Notes: a model not told the origin generated them from the letters alone. DNA of 33,605 bases from Prevotella sp. (GCA_017619375.1 JAFZSL010000012.1:1-33605); one strand, 5' to 3'; positions 22,751-31,074 are shown, counted from the first letter of the stretch. Numbers and translations are program-made.

Positions 22751-23146
22751 ATGACAGATCCAATAGCAGATTATCTGACAAGGCTCAGAAATGCAATCAT
22801 GGCACATCACCGTGTCGTGGAGGTTCCTGCATCCAACATCAAGAAGGAGATCACCAAGATCCTCTTCGAGAAGGGCTACATCCTCAACTACAAGTTCATC
22901 GAGGACGGTCCGCAGGGCACCATCAAGGTCGCGCTCAAGTATGATCCGACGACCAAGGCTAACGCCATCAAGAAACTCAAGAGAGTTTCCACTCCTGGTC
23001 TCCGCAAGTACACGGGGTACAAGGACATGCCGAGAGTTATCAACGGATTGGGCATCGCCATCTTGTCCACATCCAAAGGTGTAATGACAGACAAGGAAGC
23101 CAAAGAACTGAAGATCGGCGGCGAAGTCCTTTGCTACGTCTATTAA
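22751..23146 (+). CDS. rpsH: 30S ribosomal protein S8 (uS8)
   Basis: S8 (131 aa) is a primary binder of 16S rRNA helix 21 in the central domain. It starts MTDPIADYLTRLRNAIMAHH and contains STPGLRKYTGYKDMPRVINGLGIAILSTSKGVMTDKEA (about residues 79-116), the diagnostic C-terminal region. It lies in conserved order before rplF (18 nt). It may regulate the operon, as in E. coli. Confidence 0.98.
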   Translation: MTDPIADYLTRLRNAIMAHHRVVEVPASNIKKEITKILFEKGYILNYKFIEDGPQGTIKVALKYDPTTKANAIKKLKRVSTPGLRKYTGYKDMPRVINGLGIAILSTSKGVMTDKEAKELKIGGEVLCYVY

Positions 23147-23150
23147 TCAA

Positions 23151-23156
23151 GGGAGG
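23151..23156 (+). promoter_or_regulatory. Shine-Dalgarno site GGGAGG before rplF
   Basis: GGGAGG ends 8 nt before the rplF ATG, ideal spacing for pairing with the 16S rRNA 3' end. This is rare among the genes of this window. Confidence 0.6.
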
Positions 23157-23164
23157 AAAGCAAA

Positions 23165-23737
23165 ATGTCTAGAATAGGTAAATTGCCCATCGCCATCCCG
23201 GCTGGCGTAGAAGTCAAGCACGACAAGCAGACCCACATCGTGACCGTCAAAGGTCCGAAGGGTGAACTCTCACAAAAAGTGGACCCTTCTGTCAACATGA
23301 CATTGGAGAATGGTGAATTGGTTTTCGCCATCAACGAAGACAGTCCCGTCAACCTCAAGCAGAAGCAGGCTTTCCACGGCCTCTACAGGGCATTGGTCAA
23401 CAACATGGTTGTCGGTGTCAGCGAAGGATTCCAGAAGACACTCGAACTCGTCGGCGTGGGCTACCGTGTCTCCAACAAGGGCAACCTTCTTGAGTTCGCA
23501 CTGGGATACTCACATCCCATTTTCATCATGCTGCCCCCAGAGGTGAAGGTGGAAACCAAGTCTGAGAGAAATCAGAATCCTGTCATCATCTTGGAGTCTT
23601 GCGACAAGCAGTTGCTCGGACTCATTTGTGCTAAGATTCGCTCTTTCCGCATGCCTGAACCTTACAAGGGCAAGGGTATCCTGTTCAAGGGTGAGGTCAT
23701 CCGCAGGAAGTCTGGCAAGTCGGCCTCGGCTAAGTAA
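23165..23737 (+). CDS. rplF: 50S ribosomal protein L6 (uL6)
   Basis: L6 (190 aa) lies near the factor-binding site and the sarcin-ricin loop. The N-terminus MSRIGKLPIAIPAGVEV is diagnostic, and the second repeat domain contains LELVGVGYRVSNKGNLLEFALGYSHPI (about residues 94-120). The C-terminal signature is PEPYKGKGILFKGEVIRRK. It is one of the few genes here with a clear Shine-Dalgarno sequence. It precedes rplR by 18 nt. Confidence 0.98.
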   Translation: MSRIGKLPIAIPAGVEVKHDKQTHIVTVKGPKGELSQKVDPSVNMTLENGELVFAINEDSPVNLKQKQAFHGLYRALVNNMVVGVSEGFQKTLELVGVGYRVSNKGNLLEFALGYSHPIFIMLPPEVKVETKSERNQNPVIILESCDKQLLGLICAKIRSFRMPEPYKGKGILFKGEVIRRKSGKSASAK

Positions 23738-23755
23738 CTATAAAACCTTACGATT

Positions 23756-24181
23756 ATGACAACGAAGAAAATAGAAAGACGAATCAAGATCAAATACAGA
23801 ATTCGCAAGAAGGTCAATGGCACTGCCGAGCGTCCACGCATGACGGTTTTCCGCAGCAACAAGGGCATCTATGTGCAAATCATCGACGACTCCTGGATGA
23901 ATACGGAGAAGCCTTTCACCACCATCGTGAAGAAAAAGCACCCCAAGCGCAACGTGGCCGTGCAGAACTACCCGAAGGGAAAGACTCTCGTATCCGCTTC
24001 TTCCAAGGGAATGGAGAACATGCCCAAATGCCAACAGGCAGAGAAAGTGGGCGAGCTGATAGCAGAAAGAGCGAAGGCCGCTGGCATTACAGCTGTCGTG
24101 TTCGACCGTAATGGTTATCTGTATCACGGAAGAGTGAAGCAACTGGCTGACGCAGCCCGTAAAGGTGGACTAAATTTTTAA
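23756..24181 (+). CDS. rplR: 50S ribosomal protein L18 (uL18) with a basic insertion
   Basis: L18 (141 aa) binds 5S rRNA and connects it to the 50S central protuberance. The N-terminal basic tail, [21 protein letters not shown] (about residues 25-45) and the C-terminal [26 protein letters not shown] are clear L18 features. Between IIDD and GKTLVSASS the protein carries about 27-28 extra residues (46-73), rich in Lys and with aromatic and Thr residues, where usual bacterial L18 has only two or three. This explains a length of 141 instead of about 114-120. The frame is intact on both sides, so it is an in-frame insertion, not a frameshift. Confidence 0.95.
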   Translation: MTTKKIERRIKIKYRIRKKVNGTAERPRMTVFRSNKGIYVQIIDDSWMNTEKPFTTIVKKKHPKRNVAVQNYPKGKTLVSASSKGMENMPKCQQAEKVGELIAERAKAAGITAVVFDRNGYLYHGRVKQLADAARKGGLNF

Positions 24182-24187
24182 ACGATC

Positions 24188-24700
24188 ATGGCAATCAATA
24201 GAGTAAAAATCAATAGTGATTCTGAGTTGAAGGACCGCCTGGTGGCTATCAACCGCGTCACCAAGGTGACCAAGGGTGGTCGAACATTCACATTCGCTGC
24301 CATCGTCGTTGTGGGCGACGGAAAAGGCATCATCGGATGGGGTCTCGGCAAGGCTGGCGAAGTGACTTCCGCCATCGCCAAAGGTGTTGAGGCTGCTAAG
24401 AAGAACCTCGTGAAGGTTCCCGTGCTCAAGGGCACCATTCCCCATGAGATGGAAGTTGCCTTCGGAGGCGCCAAGGTGTTCCTCAAGCCCGCAGCTCCCG
24501 GTACTGGTATGGTGGCTGGTGGCGCCATGCGCGCCGTCCTCGAAAGCGCCGGCATCACAGACGTGCTGGCCAAGTCGAAGGGCTCTTCCAACCCGCACAA
24601 CCTCGTGAAGGCCACCATCAAGGCGCTCTGCGAGATGCGTGACGCATACACTGTCGCCGGCGACCGTGGCATTTCAATGCAAAAAGTATTTAGAGGATAA
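24188..24700 (+). CDS. rpsE: 30S ribosomal protein S5 (uS5)
   Basis: S5 (170 aa) takes part in decoding accuracy and mRNA helicase activity at the entry channel. The N-terminal double-stranded RNA-binding fold contains [31 protein letters not shown] (about residues 26-56), covering the loop where spectinomycin-resistance changes arise. The C-terminal part has [19 protein letters not shown] and [15 protein letters not shown]. It follows rplR by 6 nt. Confidence 0.98.
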   Translation: MAINRVKINSDSELKDRLVAINRVTKVTKGGRTFTFAAIVVVGDGKGIIGWGLGKAGEVTSAIAKGVEAAKKNLVKVPVLKGTIPHEMEVAFGGAKVFLKPAAPGTGMVAGGAMRAVLESAGITDVLAKSKGSSNPHNLVKATIKALCEMRDAYTVAGDRGISMQKVFRG

Positions 24701-24705
24701 GGAGG
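24701..24705 (+). promoter_or_regulatory. Shine-Dalgarno site GGAGG before rpmD
   Basis: GGAGG (within AAGGAGG) lies 7 nt upstream of the rpmD ATG, directly after the rpsE stop. It supports the choice of the start of this very short gene. Confidence 0.65.
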
Positions 24706-24712
24706 AATTGAT

Positions 24713-24889
24713 ATGGCTACAATCAAAATCAAGCAGATCAAGAGCAAAATCGGTTACCCCGTAGACCAGAAGCGCACTCTCGAGGCCCTTGGGCTTCGCA
24801 AGATCTCGCAAGTGGTCGAGAAGGAGGACACTCCCTCCATTCGCGGCATGATCCGCAAGGTGCATCACCTGGTGACCATAGTAGAATAA
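24713..24889 (+). CDS. rpmD: 50S ribosomal protein L30 (uL30)
   Basis: L30 (58 aa) is a small 23S rRNA-binding protein. The frame from ATG 24713 to TAA 24889 begins [20 protein letters not shown] and continues with [20 protein letters not shown] and [15 protein letters not shown], the standard L30 pattern in which the LGLRK turn is the hallmark. It has a good Shine-Dalgarno sequence and the conserved place between rpsE and rplO. Confidence 0.97.
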   Translation: MATIKIKQIKSKIGYPVDQKRTLEALGLRKISQVVEKEDTPSIRGMIRKVHHLVTIVE

Positions 24890-24918
24890 TCAAACAGACA
24901 TTTTAAAGCGAAGGATTT

Positions 24919-25362
24919 ATGAAATTACATACGTTGAAACCCGCTCCCGGCTCCACTCACTCGCGTCGTCGCATCGGTCGTGGCACCGGTTCTGGTCTGG
25001 GTGGTACATCCACACGTGGCCACAAAGGCGCCAAGTCGCGCTCTGGTTACAAGAGGAAGATAGGCTTCGAGGGTGGCCAGATGCCACTCCAACGCCGTGT
25101 CCCAAAGGCTGGATTCAAGAACATCAACCATAAGGAGTATTTCGCAGTCAACCTTTCCACGCTGCAGAAGCTTGCAGACAAGGGACTGACGAAAATCGGC
25201 ATTGAGGAACTCAAGGCCGCCGGTCTCACCAATGGCAAGGAATTGGTGAAAATCCTTGGCATGGGAGAGCTCACCGCTCAATTGGAGGTTGAGGCTCATG
25301 CCTTCTCGAAAACTGCCGAGGCAGCCATCCAGGCAGTTGGTGGTAAAACAACTATAATCTAA
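24919..25362 (+). CDS. rplO: 50S ribosomal protein L15 (uL15)
   Basis: L15 (147 aa) is a late-assembling protein reaching into 23S rRNA with an extended glycine- and arginine-rich N-terminus. That region is visible as RRRIGRGTGSGLGGTSTRGHKG (about residues 16-37), followed by GFEGGQMPLQRRVPKAGF (about 49-66). The globular C-terminal domain ends with AFSKTAEAAIQAVGGKTTII. It lies 29 nt after rpmD and 4 nt before secY. Confidence 0.98.
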   Translation: MKLHTLKPAPGSTHSRRRIGRGTGSGLGGTSTRGHKGAKSRSGYKRKIGFEGGQMPLQRRVPKAGFKNINHKEYFAVNLSTLQKLADKGLTKIGIEELKAAGLTNGKELVKILGMGELTAQLEVEAHAFSKTAEAAIQAVGGKTTII

Positions 25363-25366
25363 GTAA

Positions 25367-26704
25367 ATGAAAAAGTTTATCGAGACACTGAAGAACATTT
25401 GGAAGGTGGAGGACTTGCGTCAGCGCGTCCTCATCACCATCCTGTTCACTGCGATCTATCGCTTTGGTTCGTTCGTCGTACTTCCTGGCATCGACCCGGA
25501 AAAGTTGGGAAAACTGCAGGAACAGACCCAGGGCGGTTTGATGTCGCTGCTCGACATGTTCTCCGGTGGTGCTTTCTCCAACGCGTCAATGTTCGCGCTG
25601 GGAATCATGCCATACATCTCTGCATCCATCGTGATGCAGTTGCTCGCCGTCGCTGTACCCTATTTCCAGAAAATGCAGCGAGAGGGTGAGAGTGGCAGGA
25701 AGAAGATCATGTGGTACACGCGTATCCTTACCGTGGCCATCCTTCTCTTCCAGGCTCCCTCTTACCTCATCAACCTCAAGATGCAGTCTGCCGCTGCCTT
25801 GAACCCGGCCATCTCCTGGACGTGGTTCATGTGGACGGGACTCGTCATCCTCGCTGCCGGTAGCATGTTCATCCTATGGCTGGGTGAGCGCATCACCGAC
25901 AGGGGCGTTGGCAATGGCATTTCGCTCATCATCATGATCGGCATCATCGCACGTCTGCCGAGTGCGTTCATGCAGGAGGTCACCAATCGTTTCACCGAGA
26001 CCAAGGGCGGTGGTATCATCATGCTCATCATCGAGTTGCTGATTCTCTTCGCCGTGGTATGTGCTTCGATTCTCCTCACCCAGGCAGTGCGTAAGGTGCC
26101 GGTGGAGTACGCTCGCCGTGTACAAGGCAACAAGACCTATGGCGGAGCGCGCCAGTACATTCCCTTGAAGCTGTTTGCTGCCAACGTGATGCCTATCATC
26201 TTCGCCCAGGCGTTGATGTTCATCCCTCTGGCTCTCGTGCAGTATACCACTGACAGCACCAACTATGTGATGCGCTCACTCCTCGACCACACCAGCTTGT
26301 TGTACAACGTGATCTTTGCGATACTCATCATCGCGTTCACCTATTTCTACACGGCCATCACCCTCAATCCCACTCAGATGGCTGAGGACATGAAGAGGAA
26401 CAACGGTTTCATACCGGGTGTCAAGCCAGGTAAGCCCACTGCCGACTACATCGACACGATCATGTCGCGCATCACGCTTCCCGGTTCGCTCTTCATCGCA
26501 TTCATCGCCGTCATGCCTGCATTTGCAAGCTTGCTTGGCGTGCCGCAGGGATTCGCACAGTTCTTCGGCGGCACATCGTTGCTGATTCTCGTGGGTGTGG
26601 TGATCGACACTTTGCAGCAGATTCAGAGTCATCTGATGATGCGTCATTACGACGGATTGCTCAATTCCGGACGCACACGTGGAAACGGTGTATCGGCATA
26701 TTGA
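25367..26704 (+). CDS. secY: Preprotein translocase subunit SecY
   Basis: SecY (445 aa) is the membrane channel of the SecYEG translocon and is expected to have ten transmembrane helices. Hydrophobic segments are visible from about residue 20 to the C-terminus. Hallmarks are the plug region around GGLMSLLDMFSGGAFSNASMFALGIMPYISASIVMQL (about 46-82), GNGISLIIMIGIIARLPS, VEYARRVQGNKTYGG in the cytoplasmic loop and GTSLLILVGVVIDTLQQI near the end. It sits between rplO and map, as in spc operons. The partner SecE is at 597-812. Confidence 0.98.
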   Translation: MKKFIETLKNIWKVEDLRQRVLITILFTAIYRFGSFVVLPGIDPEKLGKLQEQTQGGLMSLLDMFSGGAFSNASMFALGIMPYISASIVMQLLAVAVPYFQKMQREGESGRKKIMWYTRILTVAILLFQAPSYLINLKMQSAAALNPAISWTWFMWTGLVILAAGSMFILWLGERITDRGVGNGISLIIMIGIIARLPSAFMQEVTNRFTETKGGGIIMLIIELLILFAVVCASILLTQAVRKVPVEYARRVQGNKTYGGARQYIPLKLFAANVMPIIFAQALMFIPLALVQYTTDSTNYVMRSLLDHTSLLYNVIFAILIIAFTYFYTAITLNPTQMAEDMKRNNGFIPGVKPGKPTADYIDTIMSRITLPGSLFIAFIAVMPAFASLLGVPQGFAQFFGGTSLLILVGVVIDTLQQIQSHLMMRHYDGLLNSGRTRGNGVSAY

Positions 26705-26713
26705 TGCCCTGCA

Positions 26714-27514
26714 ATGAGCATATTTCTCAAGACTGAAGATGAAATAGGGCTGATGAGGCGGGCCAACAGACTCGTAGGCCTTACGCTCGCCGAACTGGCT
26801 CGACATATCAAACCGGGTGTCTCAACTCTCCAACTTGACAAGATAGCTGGAGAGTTCATCCGCGACAATGGGGCGACTCCTACCTTCAAGGGTTTCCCAA
26901 ACCCGTATGGTGGTCCTTTCCCCGCAAACATATGCACGTCGGTGAATGATGTCGTCGTCCATGGTGTGCCGAATGAAAAGACGGTGCTGAAAGAAGGTGA
27001 CATCATCTCCATCGACTGTGGCACGCTCCTCGATGGATTCAACGGCGACTCTTGCTACACGTTCTGCGTGGGCGAGGTGAGCCCGGAGGTCAAGAGGTTG
27101 TTAGCCACCACATACGAGTCTCTGTACAAGGCCATCGAGGTGGCTGTCGCAGGACACCATGTGGGCGACATCGGTTCGACAGTGCAGGACTATTGCGAGG
27201 AGAGAGGCTACGGCATCGTACGGGAGCTCACCGGCCATGGCATCGGACGCAAGATGCACGAGGATCCCATGGTGCCCAATTACGGCAGGCGTGGGAACGG
27301 ACCGTTGCTCAAGGCGGGCATGTGCATAGCCATAGAGCCAATGGTCACCATGGGTGACAAGGCCGTGGTGCTGGCACCTGACAAATGGTCGGTGCTCACT
27401 CGTGACCATCGGCCGGCCGCTCACTACGAGCACACCATCGCCATACGTCGTGGAAAGTCGGAAATATTATCATCTTTTGAGGAAATAGAATCAATAGTAG
27501 GAAAAATCTGTTAG
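26714..27514 (+). CDS. map: Methionine aminopeptidase type I
   Basis: This 266-residue enzyme removes the initiator methionine from nascent proteins after deformylation. The five metal ligands of the pita-bread fold are all present: D101, D112, H175, E208 and E239. The substrate-pocket histidine H83 (VVHGVPN) is also there. The motif GHGIGRKMHEDPMVPNYG is typical of type I. There is no N-terminal zinc-finger extension. It lies between secY (9 nt) and infA (3 nt), a common Bacteroidota arrangement linking protein maturation to ribosome synthesis. Confidence 0.97.
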   Translation: MSIFLKTEDEIGLMRRANRLVGLTLAELARHIKPGVSTLQLDKIAGEFIRDNGATPTFKGFPNPYGGPFPANICTSVNDVVVHGVPNEKTVLKEGDIISIDCGTLLDGFNGDSCYTFCVGEVSPEVKRLLATTYESLYKAIEVAVAGHHVGDIGSTVQDYCEERGYGIVRELTGHGIGRKMHEDPMVPNYGRRGNGPLLKAGMCIAIEPMVTMGDKAVVLAPDKWSVLTRDHRPAAHYEHTIAIRRGKSEILSSFEEIESIVGKIC

Positions 27515-27517
27515 AAT

Positions 27518-27736
27518 ATGGCAAAGCAAGCCGCAATAGAGCAAGACGGTACCATCGTGGAGGCCCTCTCCAATGCGATGTTCCGTGTCGAGTTAGAGAA
27601 TGGGTGTCCCATCACGGCCCACATCTCGGGCAAGATGAGAATGCACTACATCAAAATCTTGCCTGGTGACAAGGTGAAGGTCGAGATGAGCCCTTACGAC
27701 CTGACAAAAGGCAGGATAGTGTTTAGATACAAATAA
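27518..27736 (+). CDS. infA: Translation initiation factor IF-1
   Basis: IF-1 (72 aa) is an S1-like OB-fold protein that occupies the 30S A site during initiation. The sequence [29 protein letters not shown], followed by [38 protein letters not shown], matches the whole family without gaps. It sits between map and rpmJ, its usual neighbours. Confidence 0.98.
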   Translation: MAKQAAIEQDGTIVEALSNAMFRVELENGCPITAHISGKMRMHYIKILPGDKVKVEMSPYDLTKGRIVFRYK

Positions 27737-27745
27737 TTATCAGTT

Positions 27746-27862
27746 ATGAAGACAAGAGCATCATTGAAGAAGCGCACCCCTGATTGCAAGATCGTGCGTA
27801 GGAAGGGCCGTCTTTTTGTCATCAACAAGAAGAACCCCAAATACAAGCTTCGTCAGGGTTGA
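27746..27862 (+). CDS. rpmJ: 50S ribosomal protein L36 (bL36), zinc-free type
   Basis: L36 (38 aa) is the smallest 50S protein and is encoded from ATG 27746 to TGA 27862. It begins [20 protein letters not shown] and ends [14 protein letters not shown]. Of the C-C-C-H zinc ligands of classical L36, only C14 is left; the positions near 11, 27 and 33 are Thr, Asn and Tyr. This is therefore the cysteine-poor form seen in Bacteroidota. It directly follows infA (9 nt). Confidence 0.96.
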   Translation: MKTRASLKKRTPDCKIVRRKGRLFVINKKNPKYKLRQG

Positions 27863-27871
27863 GCATCAACA

Positions 27872-27888
27872 AGGGCAGTGATTGCCCT
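27872..27888 (+). promoter_or_regulatory. Hairpin in the rpmJ-rpsM gap
   Basis: AGGGCA (27872-27877) pairs with TGCCCT (27883-27888) around loop GTGAT. It lies 37 nt before rpsM, followed by a run of A and T. In E. coli the alpha-operon leader that binds S4 is also just before rpsM, so this is a weak candidate for a related control element. Confidence 0.4.
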
Positions 27889-27925
27889 GTAAGAACAAAC
27901 ATTTTTAAATTTTTTACAAACAAAC

Positions 27926-28306
27926 ATGGCAATAAGAATTGTTGGAGTAGATTTGCCCCAGAACAAGCGTGGCGAAATCGCATTGACCTATATCTACGGC
28001 ATAGGTCGAAGTAGTTCAGCAAAGATATTGGACAAGGCGGAAGTAGATCGTGGCCTCAAGGTCAACGAGTGGTCTGACGACCAAGCTGCCAGAATCCGTG
28101 AGATTATCGGAGCTGAGTACAAAGTGGAAGGCGACCTCAGGTCGGAAATCCAAATGAACATCAAGCGTCTCATGGACATCGGTTGCTATAGGGGCGTCAG
28201 GCATCGTAACGGTCTTCCCGTACGCGGTCAGAGCACAAAGAACAATGCTCGCACCAGAAAAGGTAAGAAGAAGACTGTCGCTAACAAGAAAAAGGCTACC
28301 AAGTAA
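27926..28306 (+). CDS. rpsM: 30S ribosomal protein S13 (uS13)
   Basis: S13 (126 aa) forms head bridges with L5 and contacts P-site tRNA. It starts [27 protein letters not shown] (residues 1-27). The family signature [28 protein letters not shown] is at about residues 91-118, followed by a lysine-rich tail. It begins the alpha gene series and is followed by rpsK after 24 nt. Confidence 0.98.
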   Translation: MAIRIVGVDLPQNKRGEIALTYIYGIGRSSSAKILDKAEVDRGLKVNEWSDDQAARIREIIGAEYKVEGDLRSEIQMNIKRLMDIGCYRGVRHRNGLPVRGQSTKNNARTRKGKKKTVANKKKATK

Positions 28307-28330
28307 TCAACTACAAAGTTTTACACTACT

Positions 28331-28720
28331 ATGGCAAAGAAAACAGTCACTTCGAAAAAGAGAAATGTCAAGGTGGATGCTCTTGGACAATTGCATGTCC
28401 ACAGTTCATTCAATAATATCATCGTGACACTGGCCAACAGCGAGGGTCAGGTCATCTCATGGTCGTCTGCTGGAAAGATGGGTTTCCGCGGATCGAAAAA
28501 GAACACCCCGTACGCTGCGCAGATGGCCGCAGAGGATTGCGCCAAGGTGGCTTACGACCTCGGCTTGAGGAAAGTCAAGGCCTATGTCAAGGGTCCTGGA
28601 AACGGACGTGAGTCGGCCATCAGGGCCATCCACGGTGCCGGTATCGAGGTTACCGAAATCATCGACGTCACTCCGCTGCCACACAACGGCTGCAGGCCTC
28701 CGAAACGCCGTCGCGTATAA
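28331..28720 (+). CDS. rpsK: 30S ribosomal protein S11 (uS11)
   Basis: S11 (129 aa) is a platform protein contacting the E-site mRNA region. Conserved segments are [46 protein letters not shown] (about residues 21-66) and the C-terminal [18 protein letters not shown]. The Asn-Gly in that tail is the isoaspartate-prone site known in E. coli S11. A 78-nt gap with a structured hairpin separates it from rpsD. Confidence 0.98.
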   Translation: MAKKTVTSKKRNVKVDALGQLHVHSSFNNIIVTLANSEGQVISWSSAGKMGFRGSKKNTPYAAQMAAEDCAKVAYDLGLRKVKAYVKGPGNGRESAIRAIHGAGIEVTEIIDVTPLPHNGCRPPKRRRV

Positions 28721-28730
28721 TCATCAATTT

Positions 28731-28766
28731 GCTCGCGGGAATGCCGTCGAGGCACTACCTGCGGGC
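28731..28766 (+). promoter_or_regulatory. Two-stem hairpin upstream of rpsD, candidate S4 leader
   Basis: A lower 9-bp stem (28731-28739 with 28758-28766, two G-T pairs) encloses an AA/CTA internal loop and an upper 4-bp stem (28742-28745 with 28751-28754, loop GTCGA). A run of nine T residues follows near 28787-28795, immediately before the rpsD start. S4 is a known autoregulator in other bacteria. Whether S4 binds here is inference. Confidence 0.6.
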
Positions 28767-28798
28767 ATCAAAAAATCAAAGCAACATTTTTTTTTAGT

Positions 28799-29404
28799 AT
28801 GGCAAGATACATAGGACCGAAATCAAAAATTGCGCGCCGCTTCGGACAACCGATTTTCGGCGCCGACAAAGTTTTGTCCAGGAGAAACTTCCCTCCCGGA
28901 CAGCATGGCAACAACAGAAGACGCAAGCAGTCTGAATATGCTGTCATGTTGGCAGAGAAGCAAAAAGCCAAGTATACCTATGGGGTGCTTGAGCGCCAGT
29001 TCAGAAACATGTTCGAGAAGGCTGCCAAAGCAGAAGGCATTACCGGTGAGGTGCTGCTTCAGAACTTGGAGAGCAGACTCGACAACATTGTCTTCCGTCT
29101 CGGAATCGCACCAACTCGCGCTGCAGCACGTCAACTCGTAAGCCACAAGCATATCGTGGTCGATGGGAATGTGGTCAACATCCCTTCTTACTCCGTGAAG
29201 CCCGGCCAGGTGGTGGGCGTTCGCGAGAAGTCAAAGTCGCTTGAGGTCATCCAAGACCGTCTCGCAGGGTTCGACCATAGCAAATATCCCTGGTTGGAAT
29301 GGGATGAGGACACCAAGAGTGGCAAATACCTTCACAAACCAGAGCGCGCTGATATTCCTGAGGAAATCAAGGAGCAGTTAATCGTTGAGTTGTACTCTAA
29401 ATAA
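28799..29404 (+). CDS. rpsD: 30S ribosomal protein S4 (uS4), zinc-free type
   Basis: S4 (201 aa) is a primary 16S rRNA-binding protein and assembly initiator. It starts [21 protein letters not shown] and has no cysteine cluster in the N-terminal domain, so it is the zinc-free form. The S4 RNA-binding domain is at about residues 95-155 ([41 protein letters not shown]). A structured 78-nt gap lies upstream and rpoA begins 10 nt downstream. Confidence 0.98.
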   Translation: MARYIGPKSKIARRFGQPIFGADKVLSRRNFPPGQHGNNRRRKQSEYAVMLAEKQKAKYTYGVLERQFRNMFEKAAKAEGITGEVLLQNLESRLDNIVFRLGIAPTRAAARQLVSHKHIVVDGNVVNIPSYSVKPGQVVGVREKSKSLEVIQDRLAGFDHSKYPWLEWDEDTKSGKYLHKPERADIPEEIKEQLIVELYSK

Positions 29405-29414
29405 TCAATCATTA

Positions 29415-30407
29415 ATGGCGATATTAGCATTTCAAAAACCCGACAAAGTCGTAATGTTGGAGGCGAACGATAAGTTCGGTAAGTTCGAATTCCGTCCTCT
29501 TGAGCCTGGCTTTGGCGTTACCATCGGCAACGCCCTGAGGCGAATTCTTCTCTCCTCACTCGAGGGCTTTGCCATCAACACCATCAAAATCGGTGGCGTT
29601 GAGCATGAGTTCTCGTCTGTGCCTGGAGTAAAGGAGGATGTCACCAACATTATCTTGAATCTCAAACAAGTGAGGTTCAAGCAATCAGTAGAAGAATTCG
29701 AGAACGAGAAAGTTAGTATCACCGTGGAGAATTCCACAGAATTCAAGGCTGGTGATATAACCAAGTATCTGACTGGATTTGAAGTGTTAAACCCAGATTT
29801 GGTGATTTGTCATTTAGATGTCAAAGCGTCGATGCAACTCGACATAACCATCAACAAGGGACGTGGATACGTGCCTGCTGATGAGAACCGTGAAGACTGC
29901 ACCGATGTCAACGTAATTCCAATCGATTCTATCTACACCCCAATCCGTAATGTGAAGTATACCGTCGAGCCATACAGGGTCGAGCAAAAGACCGACTACG
30001 ACAAACTCGTGCTCGAGGTTACCACGGATGGTTCCATCCACCCGAAGGATGCATTGAAAGAGGCTGCCAAAATCCTCATCCATCACTTCATGCTCTTCTC
30101 CGACGAGAAGATCACACTCGAAACTCCGGGTACTACAGAAAACCAGGAGTTTGATGAGGAAGTCCTTCACATGCGTCAACTACTCAAGACCAAACTTGTC
30201 GAGATGAACCTTAGCGTCCGCGCTCTCAACTGTCTCAAAGCCGCTGACGTGGAAACCCTTGGCGACTTGGTGCAGTTCAACAAGACCGACCTGCTCAAGT
30301 TCCGCAACTTCGGTAAGAAATCGCTCTCCGAGCTTGATGATTTGCTCGAGAGTCTGAATCTTTCGTTTGGAACCGATATTTCAAAGTACAAAATTGAAAA
30401 AAATTAA
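29415..30407 (+). CDS. rpoA: DNA-directed RNA polymerase subunit alpha
   Basis: RpoA (330 aa from ATG 29415) dimerises to start RNA polymerase assembly. I chose [13 protein letters not shown], because the longer frame from 29385 overlaps rpsD. The N-terminal domain has [28 protein letters not shown] (about residues 25-51). The C-terminal domain carries the helix-hairpin-helix residues used for UP-element DNA contacts in E. coli: R269, N272, C273, K275, G300, K302 and S303 by alignment. Two different modes of promoter activation are therefore possible. It precedes rplQ by 9 nt. Confidence 0.98.
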   Translation: MAILAFQKPDKVVMLEANDKFGKFEFRPLEPGFGVTIGNALRRILLSSLEGFAINTIKIGGVEHEFSSVPGVKEDVTNIILNLKQVRFKQSVEEFENEKVSITVENSTEFKAGDITKYLTGFEVLNPDLVICHLDVKASMQLDITINKGRGYVPADENREDCTDVNVIPIDSIYTPIRNVKYTVEPYRVEQKTDYDKLVLEVTTDGSIHPKDALKEAAKILIHHFMLFSDEKITLETPGTTENQEFDEEVLHMRQLLKTKLVEMNLSVRALNCLKAADVETLGDLVQFNKTDLLKFRNFGKKSLSELDDLLESLNLSFGTDISKYKIEKN

Positions 30408-30416
30408 AAACGAGAA

Positions 30417-30908
30417 ATGAGACACAATAAGAAATTCAACCATCTGAGTCGTACTGCTGACCATCGCAATGCCATGCTTGCCAACATGACCATTTCGTTG
30501 ATCATGCACAAAAGAATCACTACGACTCTCGCAAAGGCAAAGGCCTTGAAAAAGTATGCCGAGCCGCTGATCAACCGCTGCAAGCTCGAGTATAACAAGA
30601 CCAAGGAAGAGTCCACCCCCAACCGTCGTGTGGTCTTCCGCTACTTGCAGAACAAAGAGGCTCTGAAGGAGCTCTTCGGCCCCGTGGCTGAGAAGATTGG
30701 CGACCGCCCCGGTGGATACACCCGCATCATCAAACTGGGTTACCGCTTGGGCGACGCAGCTCAGACCTGCTTCATCGAACTCGTCGACTTTGATGAGAAC
30801 ATGGCAAAGGCCACCAAGACAGCCAAGAAGACTCGCCGCAGCCGCCGCAAGTCTTCAGAGGCCCAGACCGAGGCCCCTGTTGCCACTCAGGAAGAGACCG
30901 CTGAATAA
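30417..30908 (+). CDS. rplQ: 50S ribosomal protein L17 (bL17) with basic C-terminal tail
   Basis: L17 (163 aa) lies near the tunnel exit. The N-terminal core [24 protein letters not shown] and the C-terminal core [23 protein letters not shown] (about residues 103-125) are diagnostic. After residue 125 there is a Lys/Arg-rich then Glu/Ala-rich tail of about 35 residues that is absent from E. coli L17 but common in Bacteroidota. It is the last gene of the ribosomal block and is followed by a strong terminator. Confidence 0.97.
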   Translation: MRHNKKFNHLSRTADHRNAMLANMTISLIMHKRITTTLAKAKALKKYAEPLINRCKLEYNKTKEESTPNRRVVFRYLQNKEALKELFGPVAEKIGDRPGGYTRIIKLGYRLGDAAQTCFIELVDFDENMAKATKTAKKTRRSRRKSSEAQTEAPVATQEETAE

Positions 30909-30930
30909 AGCACTGTTCCCACATACATGA

Positions 30931-30961
30931 AGCCCCTGGCAGAATGCTGCCAGGGGCTTTT
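30931..30961 (+). terminator. Rho-independent terminator closing the ribosomal gene block
   Basis: GCCCCTGGCAG (30932-30942) pairs perfectly with 30947-30957 around loop AATG, with an additional A-T pair, and is followed by TTTT. It lies 23 nt after the rplQ stop. Confidence 0.93.
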
Positions 30962-30978
30962 GTCGTGGTTGGGTATGT

Positions 30979-31024
30979 GCTCCGACCACTGCGATTCCTT
31001 CGATTCCTCCGCATCCTCCGCCCC
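30979..31024. repeat. Short TCC-rich low-complexity tract after the rplQ terminator
   Basis: About 45 bp of degenerate TCCGA/GATTCC/CATCCTCCG units follows the terminator. It shares the exact 11-mer GCTCCGACCAC with the larger tract at 12457-12467, and both are followed within a few bases by CGATTCC. Both tracts lie just after a terminator hairpin. No coding role is supported. Confidence 0.6.
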
Positions 31025-31074
31025 TTCTGATTTTCCAATTAGGGTTTTCCCTATCTTTTTTTGGGGATTTTCCA

